From: Saprospiraceae bacterium
GTDB lineage: Bacteria; Bacteroidota; Bacteroidia; Chitinophagales; Saprospiraceae
Length of the DNA: 6,323 bases
Reading direction: 5' to 3'
NCBI GenBank assembly: GCA_016719615.1
Contig: JADJYQ010000012.1
Span: 1-6,323, forward strand
Position 1 is the stretch's first letter, and each line of letters begins with the position of its first letter. Below are positions 1-6,323 of this stretch, one piece after another. The position numbers and the translations under genes are program-made. The notes under the pieces are model-generated. The model was not told where the DNA came from. It was given only the letters and a program-made list of their open reading frames with translations, and made no database searches.

Positions 1-231
1 GGCGGAAATATATGAATCCTGCACATCCCCTTTATTACATATCCTCATGTATGAATGTATAGTTTTATTTTTTTAGCCATGAATTTACGAATAAGAAAGC
101 TAAAGGCTATCAAATATAATGCCTGCGAAGGCTGTGCCTTCGAAGAAGAGGTTTTTGCCATACATGTAATTTGATAATTAGAATATAATATACTAATCAA
201 AAGCGTAAATTTAAATTTTAAACCTCCATCT
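1..231. other. Non-coding leader with a degenerate repeat copy and nested hairpin
   Basis: I see no convincing gene here. Positions 74-93 read like a worn copy of the hairpin repeat found further along: a T run, then TAGCCATGAAT, then TACGAATA, matching TAGCCACGAAT and TACGAATA in the better copies. The recognisable left hairpin arm is missing. Positions 109-175 hold a nested inverted repeat, listed separately. The rest is AT-rich and presumably includes the promoter and leader of the lipoprotein gene starting at 232. I could not find a clean Bacteroidota-type -7/-33 promoter pair, so none is called. A gene could end just left of the window, but nothing here shows it. Confidence 0.5.
109..175. 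repeat. Nested inverted repeat / hairpin
   Basis: The inner stem is CGAAGGC (126-132) against GCCTTCG (136-142) around a TGT loop, 7 perfect base pairs. An outer pair, ATCAAAT (109-115) against ATTTGAT (169-175), is also perfect over 7 bp. A run of five T follows the inner stem after about 10 bases. It could be a terminator for a gene to the left, a palindromic extragenic repeat, or a structured leader of the lipoprotein gene. The T run is too far from the stem for a textbook terminator. Confidence 0.45.
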
Positions 232-2014
232 ATGAAAGCTTCTTCAATAAAAGTCTTAGTACTTATTTCTATTATAATATTTACTTTCCTGATTTTTAAT
301 AGCTGTAAAAAAATCATTCAAGTGAAAAATACCTGGAGTCAAACATTTGACAATAGCCTGATGACTCAGGCAACATTTTTGGGTCAGGTTTTTCAGGAAG
401 ATGGTAATCCTTGGCTGATGCTACAGTTTCAACGGGTGGGTATTGTTTCCCAAACAGACGTAATGGATTCTTCTCTTTTACCGCTATTATTACACCAAAA
501 ATGCGACACTTATCAAGGTTAGTAAAGCAGGCTATTTTGATGGGTATAGAACCGCAAAGGTTATTTCAAATGAAGATAATCATGTAGAAATTATACTTAT
601 GGAATTACCTGTGGCAAAGCAGTTTGAATCTGGCTTAGGTGGTGTTGTTTCTATCGAAGGTGGAGGGTCTGTAGAGTTTTCCGCAAATGCCATTAAAGAA
701 CTGAATGGTAATAAAGTGTATAACGGAACAGTAAACGTCTATGCCAATGGATAAAACCCCTGATGACGAAAAATAAATGAATTAATGCCGGGTGCGCTAA
801 GGGCAGTGGATGTAAACAGTAATGAACGAGGCCTTGTTACTTTTGGGATGCAAATGCTGAATTATACGGAGACCAGGGACAGGAATTACAAATTGATTGA
901 AGGGAAGAAAGCAGCATTGCATTTTCCTATTACTCCAAATTTGATGAGCTCTGCAACTGAGACAATTCCCTTGTGGTATTTTGATGAAGTAAAAGGGATG
1001 GATTGAAGATGGCTTTGCTGAAAAACCGGCAGCGAATATATTGGTGATGTCGGCCATTTTACGCCCCCAATGCAGATCGCTCTTTTCCACCATCAGACTT
1101 GAATGTGTAATGATGGATAAAATGGTACTGTATTATCGAATGTTGCCGTTGGGATATCGACAAAAGAATATGGTTCATTCTTCCTTGGTTATGCTAATTC
1201 GAGTGGTAAAGTTCGGGGAATTATTCCCCGCTAATGTTACTTGTGAATTATTTCATTTTCAAAAGACTGCGGCGCGTTTTGGGGTACATTTACTGTCAAA
1301 ACTTTTTTCTCAAATTTATACAATATGAACCTTGGAAACGTATTCATTATGATACGGTACACTTTGGGACTGTTATCGGTGCTGCGGTAGATTGTAATAA
1401 TCAATTTGTTGCCGATGCACCTGTGAAAATACGATTATACAAAAACTTTTATGGGCTCACGGATAAAAACGGCCGGTATAATATTACAATTCCTTGTTAT
1501 TATGGGAATACGGTTGCGCTGACAACGGCTTATAATCCAAATAATAATGAATATGGTTATAGTGGATTTGATTACTGGCGAGATTTTATTGCCAATACAG
1601 GAGTCGTATCATATTGTGGCAATATGTAAATAATAACGATTTCGTTTCATTGGCTATAAGTGAATCTCCGGGTGAGAAGCCGAAGATATTTCATGTTACA
1701 GAGAATAATGGAATACTTGATTATGATTGGTATTTTCAAGATAGTTTGACAGTCATTAAATGTAGTAGTAATAAGCAGTTTATTGATGGGAAACCACTCA
1801 GTATGGAGTTTGCATTTTGTTGGTCCTCAAAGGCATGCGCCGCATACCTTTATGTATTATAAGGGATACAAAAGATTCCAGTCAAAATTTTCAATCCATT
1901 CATTTTTATAATGATTATTACGAGGCTATAGGAGGTAAAATCAGCGGTTCGTTTATTATAAAGTCTTTAAATGCTAATTATACGGTACATGGCAAATATA
2001 GACTTACAAGATAG
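232..2014 (+). pseudogene. Lipoprotein with carboxypeptidase-regulatory-like domains, many frameshifts
   Basis: The ATG at 232 begins a type II signal peptide: positive N-terminus (Lys2, Lys7), a hydrophobic stretch of residues 8-22, and a lipobox ending at Cys25 (FNSCKK). This predicts a lipid-anchored envelope protein. About 20 residues later comes a carboxypeptidase-regulatory-like beta-sandwich, read across frames as GQVFQEDGNP, ADATVSTGG, TDVNGFFSF, TPKNATLIKVSKAGYFDGY. Later pieces include LWYFDEVKGM-EDGFAEKTG-YIGDVGHFTPPN (about 970-1070), a second Ig-like module (about 1090-1250) and a third, VIGAAVDCNNQFVADAPVKIRLY followed by LTDKNGRYNITIPCYYGN (about 1370-1510). The reading ends at TAG 2012-2014 after VHGKYRLTR. 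Restored length is roughly 590 residues. At least eight frame changes are needed, for example near 410, 500, 755, 850, 1005, 1130, 1320, 1625 and 1830. No enzymatic motif is visible; adhesion or polysaccharide binding is only a guess. Family assignment is from domain style, and the exact family is unknown. Confidence 0.75.
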
Positions 2015-2029
2015 CAGCAGGGCCTGCTA
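2012..2029 (+). terminator. Possible hairpin terminator overlapping the lipoprotein stop
   Basis: TAGCAG (2012-2017) pairs perfectly with CTGCTA (2024-2029) around a six-base loop. The left arm contains the TAG stop codon of the lipoprotein gene. Only a short T run (TTT) follows, so termination strength is doubtful. It may be just the first of several small hairpins in the GC-richer block that follows. Confidence 0.3.
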
Positions 2030-2235
2030 GATTTCTCCCAGTTGTGCGAGATGTTCGGTATTGCGGCATCCCGCACTCGCGCGAGTATGAAGCGTGGCCT
2101 CTGTTCGTAAGCTGCACATGCACTGCTAAATTTAATTCTCAAGTCCGAGGCTTCAATCTCGCCACTGCCCCCCGCCAGTGAAAGTGTATTTTAAACGTAG
2201 TAGCTGGCGCAGGTGTGCTACTTGTACCCAATCTC
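2030..2235. other. GC-richer non-coding block with several small hairpins
   Basis: No open reading frame of note. The base composition is richer in G and C than the flanking genes and IS elements. Visible structure: a perfect 12-base palindrome ACTCGCGCGAGT at 2075-2086; CACTG (2163-2167) against CAGTG (2176-2180); and GTAGC (2200-2204) against GCTAC (2217-2221). This looks like dispersed-repeat or structured intergenic DNA rather than a gene. I cannot name a family for it. Confidence 0.4.
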
Positions 2236-2314
2236 TTCGTGAAAATCTGTGACATTCGTGGCTTTCAACTTCGTAAGCCCCGGCCTTTCGTGAAAATTCC
2301 GACATTCGTGGCTT
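2236..2314. repeat. Imperfect direct repeat, two units 51 bp apart
   Basis: The units are 2236-2264 and 2287-2314. Both begin TTCGTGAAAAT and end GACATTCGTGGCTT; they differ by a one-base length change and substitutions in the middle. The second unit runs straight into the hairpin repeat R1, whose left arm is its CATTCGTGGCT. The first unit has the left arm only and no matching right arm nearby, so it looks like a truncated copy of the same dispersed repeat. Confidence 0.65.
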
Positions 2315-2355
2315 GTCATACAATTTTTTTTAGCCACGAATGAACAAATTAATTA
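2303..2355. repeat. REP-like hairpin repeat, copy R1 (tail split by the first IS)
   Basis: CATTCGTGGCT (2303-2313) pairs perfectly over 11 bp with AGCCACGAATG (2332-2342) around an 18-base AT-rich loop. A conserved tail begins ACAAATTAA at 2344, is interrupted by the IS5/IS1182-type element, and resumes at 3803-3831 (CGAATAGATTTTGCATTTGG and GAAT). Removing the element and one TAATTA copy restores a 35-base tail. It differs at three positions from the tail of copy R2 (5175-5209). Loops of R1 and R2 are also alike (both contain ATACAATTT), so these are true repeat copies, not just similar stems. Confidence 0.8.
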
Positions 2356-2370
2356 GTCGCCCCTCAAAAA
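2353..2370 (+). repeat. Left terminal inverted repeat of the IS5/IS1182-type element
   Basis: Reads TTAGTCGCCCCTCAAAAA and pairs with the right end at 3788-3805, with one mismatch (C against T at the eighth base). Its outer three bases overlap the TAATTA target duplication. Confidence 0.85.
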
Positions 2371-3802
2371 TGACAGGAATTAGGATAGACAATGCTTCTG
2401 AGTGTTTTGTGTTTTAAAAATCGACCGAAAAGTTATTAGAATTGATAAAAAAGTGGCAGATTTGGTTATGCTTCCGAAACAAAAAAACACTTCCCAATTG
2501 GGATTTTACAGTTCATTTGAAGAACAGCTAAGTCACATCCATCCGCTCTATAAATTAGCTCATGAGATTGAATGGAAAACGTTTGATGATTCTTTTGCTA
2601 AACATTACAGCACTAAAATGGGTAAACCCGCAAAGCCCATTCGCTTGATGGTATCACTTCTGATCTTAAAGCAACTTCGTAATTTAAGTGATGAAAGTAT
2701 TGTTGAGCAATGGTCTGAGAATGTGTATTACCAATACTTTAGTGGCGAGTTGTATTTTGCGCCTAAACTGCCTTGTGTGCCAACAGAATTAGTGGAGTTT
2801 AGAAAGCGTATTGGCCCCGAGGGGGTAGAATTAATTTTCAAAGAAAGTATCCGAGTAAATGGTAAGGATGCAGAGGATGATCATTTAAGTGCAGACACCA
2901 CTATCCAGGAAAAGAATATTACCTATCCGACGGATGATAAGTTGTACAAAAAAATAATTGATGAATGCAGATCTATTGCAGCAGATGAGGGCATTGAATT
3001 ACGTCGAAGTTACACTCAAACGATTAAAAAGCTAAGCGCCATTCAAAGATTTAAGAAGAATAAGAACGGGTATGCCAAGTCGAGGAAGGCCGGCAAGAAA
3101 ATAAAACAATTGCGGTGTATTGGTCAGAGAGTTGGACAGAAAGCTTCCGGCTGATAGGCTCAGCATTCACAGTCAGGATTTAGCGTTATTTTCAAAGTAC
3201 TTGCTCAACAAAAAAACTGATTCAAATAAAACTTATAGCTTGCATGAACCCCATGTAAAATGTTACACCAAAGGGAAGGAGCATAAAAAGTTTGAGTTCG
3301 GTAGTAAAGTATCCATTTTAGTCACACAAACAACGGGTGTTATTGTTGGAGCGCTGAATTTTAGCGGAACTGAACATGACAGTAAAACACTCACGACTGC
3401 CATTGATCAATATGAAAGATTAACCAATAGAAAAGCCAAAAGTGTTTTTGCAGATAGAGGTTACAGAGGAACCAGTCAAATCAACGAAACAAAAATCTAT
3501 GTTCCTAAACCTGACAAAAATATTACCCGACAAAAGCGCAAAGGGCATAGTCGACGAGCTGCCATCGAGCCGGTGATCGGCCACTTAAAACAACATTACC
3601 GAATGGGTAGAAATTACCTGAAAGGAATAATAGGGGATGAAATAAATGTCCTCCTGGCTGCAGCGGCCATGAACTTTAAACGCCGGATTAACCTCTGGCG
3701 TTCAGAGGCAAACTTTTGTTGGAAACTCATTTATCAAATGATAATAAATGTTTATTGGACTTCATTTGCTCAAAAACCAAAATATACTTTTTGAGGGACG
3801 AC
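2356..3802 (+). mobile_element. IS5/IS1182-type insertion sequence
   Basis: About 1.45 kb, holding one transposase gene. The ends match as inverted repeats: TTAGTCGCCCCTCAAAAA (2353-2370) and the complement of 3788-3805 agree at 17 of 18 positions. TAATTA lies directly outside GTCG on the left (2350-2355) and directly outside CGAC on the right (3803-3808). Because TAATTA is a palindrome, the true duplication could be read as AATT (4 bp) or TAATTA (6 bp), moving the ends by one base. Deleting the element gives a target that aligns without gaps to the tail of repeat copy R2, which confirms the boundaries. Family naming (IS5 versus IS1182) is from the transposase and needs an ISfinder comparison. 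Confidence 0.88.
2468..3794 (+). pseudogene. IS5/IS1182-type DDE transposase, two single-base frame breaks
   Basis: Cuts and rejoins DNA to move the element. I chose the ATG at 2468 (MLPKQKNTSQLG) over an in-frame GTG at 2402, because the family usually starts just before this motif and the upstream codons look non-coding. There is an N-terminal InsH/DUF772-like domain (about residues 15-120, with PTELVEFRKRIG) and then an RNase H-fold DDE domain. The triad is complete: Asp143 in LSADTT, Asp330 in FADRGYRG, and Glu368 in AAIEPVIGHLK with Lys375 seven residues on. The restored length is about 442 residues, normal for the family. The break lies at about 3103-3116: frame 2 ends KAGKKIK, five codons KTIA- continue in frame 1, then LVRELDRKLP continues in frame 3. 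This is explained by one missing A in 3103-3106 and one missing base at 3114-3116. The stop TGA (3792-3794) lies inside the right terminal repeat. Confidence 0.88.
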
Positions 3803-3805
3803 TAA
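3788..3805 (-). repeat. Right terminal inverted repeat of the IS5/IS1182-type element
   Basis: Reads TTTTTGAGGGACGACTAA, the complement of the left end apart from one base. It includes the transposase stop codon and is followed by TTACGAATA, the resumed tail of repeat R1. Confidence 0.85.
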
Positions 3806-3861
3806 TTACGAATAGATTTTGCATTTGGAATTCGGTCAATAACCAATGCTACTATTCGTGT

Positions 3862-3899
3862 ATTCGTGGCTTTTAATACAATTTGTTGTAGCCACGAAT
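3862..3899. repeat. REP-like hairpin repeat, copy R2 (tail split by the IS110 element)
   Basis: ATTCGTGGCT (3862-3871) pairs perfectly over 10 bp with AGCCACGAAT (3890-3899), again around an 18-base loop containing ATACAATTT. In copy R1 the right arm is followed at once by the ACAAATTAA tail. Here the tail is missing and appears instead at 5175-5209, just past the IS110 transposase gene. The IS110 element therefore entered at the 3' foot of this stem. An extra ATTCGTGTATT just left of the stem (3854-3864) is shared exactly with 4051-4061 inside the IS110 non-coding end. Confidence 0.8.
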
Positions 3900-3959
3900 G
3901 CCTTTGGACAAAGAAAGGAAAATATCTTAATAAACCACTGCTATTATTATTGTTGTAAT

Positions 3960-4140
3960 GGGGGTTCTAGGGGGTGTTAATAACCCTAAAAATGTGAGAA
4001 TTGTGTAAGAGTCGGGGTGAACTAAACGAATGCATAGGCTTAAATTCCTAATTCGTGTATTAGACCCCGTCTCAAACACAGTTGCTATGTCCAATTAGAA
4101 TATTAGGCAAAGCCTACCAAAGGTTATAGAACAGGCAACT
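3960..4140 (+). ncRNA. Candidate IS110 bridge RNA (5' hairpin, target loop, donor loop)
   Basis: There are three structured parts. A 5' hairpin has TAGGG (3968-3972) against CCCTA (3984-3988). The target stem has GAG-CGGGGT (4009-4018, one T-T mismatch) against ACCCCG-CTC (4064-4073), capped by TAGG/CCTA (4035-4038, 4047-4050). The donor stem has AGTTGC (4080-4085) against GCAACT (4135-4140), plus TGT/ACA, capped by TAGGC-AAA-GCCTA (4104-4116). Target loop: ACGAAT (4026-4031) is identical to the left flank 3894-3899, and TAATTCGTGTAT (4049-4060) is complementary to the right flank 5171-5182 at 11 of 12 bases. Donor loop: TTAGAAT (4095-4101) is identical to the right end 5166-5172, and CCAAAGG (4117-4123) is complementary to the left end 3901-3907. 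Order and polarity match IS621 as I know it, and the length (about 180) is similar. The exact 5' and 3' ends are inferred. A weak -7-like TATTATTG at 3945-3952 would fit a start near 3960. Confidence 0.78.
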
Positions 4141-4166
4141 ATTTTTTTCACTTTTAAACACTTAAA

Positions 4167-5169
4167 ATGAGTAACAAAGTTATTATTGCGGCTGACATTG
4201 CCAAAGAAAAATTAGACATTTATTGCTTAGAAAACAAAGAGTACTTTATTCTTAAAAATGAATCTGAAGGATTTCAAAAATTAGATCAGTGGATAGAGAC
4301 TCATCAATTTAAGAGGGACAACATTTGTATTGTATTTGAAAACACCGGTAGCTACGGAAACAAACTGATTAAATATTGCACCAGAAATTCTATAACTTAT
4401 TATCAGTTGAGCGCATTGATATAAAACTTTCAAAGGGCATTGCACGGGGAAAGGATGATAAAATAGATGCAAACGAATAGCGCAATACTATTTGGAAAAG
4501 CAATATAAGTTACAGCCTTCAAAGCCTGACAGTACAAGCATTGAGCGGTTGAAGCAGCTCCGCGAGAGCCGCGATTTGTTGGTCAAGCATGCAGCAAGTA
4601 TTAAACAAGCACTGAAGAATGATATTGAAGTTTTAGGCTTGAACAATAACGACATGGTTGCTATGACAAAAAAAGAAACAATTCAAACAATGAACAACCA
4701 AATCGTTTTATTAAACAAGGAAATCGACGGAATTATTAAATCCGATAAAAAAGCTCAAAACTAATTTTGATTTGCTTTGTACCATCGTAGGTATTGGAAA
4801 AGTAATTGCTTTGGACACGATCATGGCTACATGTAATTTTGAAAATTCAATACCTGGCGTCAATATGCTTCATATACAGGATGTGCTCCATTTTCTAACG
4901 AGTCAGGAAAAATGGTTAAGAAGAAAAGTATTAGCCCTTTAGCCAGAAAAGACTTGAAAGCTCATCTGACCTCAGGTGCCAGATCTGCTGTCCAATTTGA
5001 TCAGGAATTGAAGTTATATTATGAAAGGAAACTTCTTGAAGGGAAGTTAAATAAATGTGTAATAAATTCTGTTAGGGCAAAATTAATCGCCCGAATGTTT
5101 GCCGTTATTCGAAATCAGAAGGATTTTAAAAGAAATTATTCACATAATTTGGCAAATCAAATATCTTAG
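4167..5169 (+). pseudogene. IS110-family DEDD transposase, four single-base frame breaks
   Basis: Probable RNA-guided recombinase of the element. The ATG at 4167 gives MSNKVIIAADIAKEKLD, a typical IS110 start. The N-terminal RuvC-like domain (DEDD_Tnp_IS110) shows Asp10, Glu58 in VFENTGSYGN, and Asp98 and Asp101 in GKDDKIDA (after frame repair). A helical linker follows (about 4500-4745, LEKQYKLQPS to SDKK). The C-terminal Tnp_20 domain follows (TIVGIGKVIALDTIMATC, NTWRQYASYTGCAPFSNESGK, then HLTSGARSAV, where the conserved Ser would lie). Restored length is about 334 residues, normal for the family. Breaks: a missing base after 4418, a missing A in 4471-4473, an extra A in 4747-4752, and a missing base near 4846. 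Protein sense resumes exactly each time. The stop TAG (5167-5169) is part of the right-end donor sequence. Confidence 0.88.
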
Positions 5170-5170
5170 A

Positions 5171-5209
5171 ATACACAAATTAAATACGAATAAATTTTAC
5201 ATTTGGAAT
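5171..5209. repeat. Tail of repeat copy R2, displaced by the IS110 element
   Basis: From 5175 the sequence matches the reconstructed tail of R1 at 32 of 35 positions (ACAAATTAAATACGAATA, then AATTTTACATTTGGAAT). It begins with the right-hand IS110 target ATACACAAATTA (5171-5182), which is complementary to the target loop of the bridge RNA. After 5209 the similarity to R1 stops. Confidence 0.8.
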
Positions 5210-5286
5210 AAATCCCATTCCCGTATTGTCTCTTATTGCTTTTTTGCAAGCGCACGAATAAAATTCAAAAATATTTGAATACATTT

Positions 5287-6323
5287 ATGTCTATGAAAAA
5301 ATGCGCCATTACTTTAAGTTTACTCTTTACCATTGCAAGTAGTTTTGCTCAGGAAAATATTCTGTGGATGCGTTATCCGAATATCAGTCCCGATGGAACC
5401 CAGATCGCATTCGGATACAAAGGCGATCTGTATCTTGTGCCGGCTACGGGCGGTATCGCCACACCACTCACCATTCATGAATCACATGATATGATGCCTG
5501 TATGGAGTCATGATGGTAAAAGCATTGCATTTGCAAGCGACCGTTATGGCAACTTTGATGTTTTGTGATGCCGGTAAACGGCGGTACGCCCAAAAGACTC
5601 ACCAGTCACAGCGCCGCCGACTATCCGCAAGATTTACACCTGACAATCAAAAAGCGTCTTTTATTTGCCAAGTGCACGATGTAATCAGCAATACAAATGT
5701 GCGCTTTACAGTCCGCGCCTATTTCAGAATTTGTATACGGTCAATAAAAACGGGGGGAAAGCCACCCTCATCACAGAAGCCGGTATGAGTGAAGCACGAT
5801 ATAATCACGATGGCTCAATGATCGTGTTTCAGGACCGCAAAGGATATGAAGATCTGTTGCGCAAACATCACACAAGCAGTGTCACCCGCGACATCTGGAC
5901 CCTCGATCTGAAAAGTATGCGTTTCAATCAGGTCAGCACTTTTAAAGGTGTGAAGACCTCGACCTCGGTATTTGTACCCGCTCCAATGCGATCTGCTTCC
6001 TCACTGAGCAAAGCGGCAGCCTGAATATATATAAGTCAGAAAATGGTGTGCAAACTGCCATCACCCGGTTTAAAACACATCCCGTACGCCACCTGAGTAT
6101 GAGCGATCAGCAGGTCTTGTGCTTTTACCTACAATGGTGATTTATACACGCAGTCGATGAATGGGGAGCCTCAAAAATAAAAGTCGCTATCCGGAAATGG
6201 ACGGCAGGCAGGCACTGAAAAATCTGGCGGTGAACAGTGGCATTGGTCAGTTTGCATTGTCGCCAAACGGCAAAGAAATTGCATTTGTAAACCGCGGTGA
6301 GGTGTTTGTAACCAGTGTGGAAG
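5287..6323 (+). pseudogene. Tricorn-like S41-type protease, N-terminal propeller, frameshifted and partial
   Basis: Starts at ATG 5287 (MSMKK) or ATG 5293 (MKK); the latter gives a cleaner signal peptide, MKKCAITLSLLFTIASSFA, cleaved before QEN, so the protein is exported. WD40-like PD40 blades follow: NISPDGTQIAFGYKGDLYLVPATGG, PVWSHDGKSIAFASDRYGNFDV, then after frame repair MPVNGGTPKRLTSHSAADYPQ, FTPDNQK, LYTVNKNGGKATLITEAG, ARYNHDGSMIVFQDRKGYED, IYKSENG, CFTYNGDLYT and ALSPNGKEIAFVNRGEVFVTS. This is the first propeller of tricorn-protease homologues, which in this phylum carry a second propeller, PDZ and S41 catalytic domains; those would lie past the right edge. Breaks occur near 5565 (one T missing in TTTT), 5635, 5670-5740, 5955, 6040-6130 and 6190. 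Without the catalytic part, a non-enzymatic TolB-like PD40 protein is possible. No nearby partner gene is visible. Confidence 0.8.

Larger units (their letters stand above)
3900..5172 (+). mobile_element. IS110-family insertion sequence with bridge RNA in its left end
   Basis: About 1.27 kb: a non-coding left end of 267 bases, then one DEDD transposase gene whose stop lies three bases from the right end. No terminal inverted repeats or multi-base target duplication are visible, as expected for IS110. The ends come from the repeat it interrupts: joining ...GCCACGAAT (to 3899) with ACACAAATTAAATACG (from 5173) rebuilds a sequence that aligns without gaps to copy R1. GAAT, including a likely AT core dinucleotide, occurs at both junctions (3898-3899 and 5171-5172). 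The guide matches in the predicted bridge RNA point to the same ends. A gene-proximal right end and a long non-coding left end fit the IS110 group rather than the IS1111 group. Confidence 0.82.

Noticed and set aside
45..317. Reverse-strand reading frame over the lipoprotein start
   Set aside because: It lies opposite the signal peptide and leader, has no recognisable domain, and looks like a shadow frame.
797..1093. Reverse-strand reading frame inside the lipoprotein gene
   Set aside because: The forward strand gives sensible continuous protein across frames here; the reverse product resembles nothing.
3100..3125. Programmed ribosomal frameshifting in the IS5/IS1182-type transposase
   Set aside because: Two separate shifts within about 15 bases are needed, with no A6G-type slippery site followed by a stem, and similar breaks occur in non-IS genes.
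2303..3899. CRISPR array or composite transposon formed by the repeated hairpins
   Set aside because: There are only two complete copies, palindromic and with no regular spacers. The two IS elements are of different families, so they do not form a composite transposon.
4281..4472. Reverse-strand reading frame inside the IS110 transposase
   Set aside because: It overlaps the conserved DEDD motifs on the forward strand.
5243..5277. Bacteroidota-type promoter for the tricorn-like gene (TTTG at 5243-5246, AATATTTG at 5270-5277)
   Set aside because: The -7 box has a mismatch at its first base, the spacing is at the upper limit, and it ends only about nine bases before the start codon.

Overview
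This window looks like the chromosome of a member of the Bacteroidota. The evidence is AT-rich DNA, starts without Shine-Dalgarno sequences, a lipoprotein signal ending in SCKK, a carboxypeptidase-regulatory-like lipoprotein, a tricorn/S41-type beta-propeller protein, and insertion sequences whose transposases resemble those of this phylum. Every sizeable gene is broken by single-base gains or losses, mostly in short homopolymers, while the protein meaning continues smoothly in the next frame. This fits uncorrected sequencing or assembly errors better than decay, but the sequence alone cannot settle it.

Layout: 1-231 is non-coding, with a degenerate repeat copy and a nested hairpin. 232-2014 is a multi-frameshifted lipoprotein gene with Ig-like/carboxypeptidase-regulatory modules. 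2015-2352 is non-coding, with several small hairpins, an imperfect direct repeat and a REP-like hairpin repeat (copy R1). 2356-3802 is an IS5/IS1182-type insertion sequence with 18-bp terminal inverted repeats. It is inserted into the tail of R1, with a TAATTA duplication. 3809-3899 is the rest of the R1 tail plus a second hairpin (copy R2). 3900-5172 is an IS110-family element inserted at the foot of the R2 hairpin. 5173-5286 is the R2 tail and the leader of the last gene. 5287 to the end is the N-terminal propeller of a tricorn-like protease, cut by the window edge.

The main result is a candidate bridge RNA in the non-coding left end of the IS110 element (about 3960-4140). It folds as a 5' hairpin followed by two long stems with internal loops. 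The first loop carries one segment identical to the left target flank (ACGAAT) and one complementary to the right target flank (11 of 12 bases). The second carries one segment identical to the element's right end (TTAGAAT) and one complementary to its left end (CCAAAGG versus CCTTTGG). This is the order and polarity of the target- and donor-binding loops described for IS621. It independently fixes the element's ends, with a shared AT core, and indicates that the guide targets the REP-like hairpin repeat. Both insertion sequences therefore sit in sister copies of one dispersed repeat.
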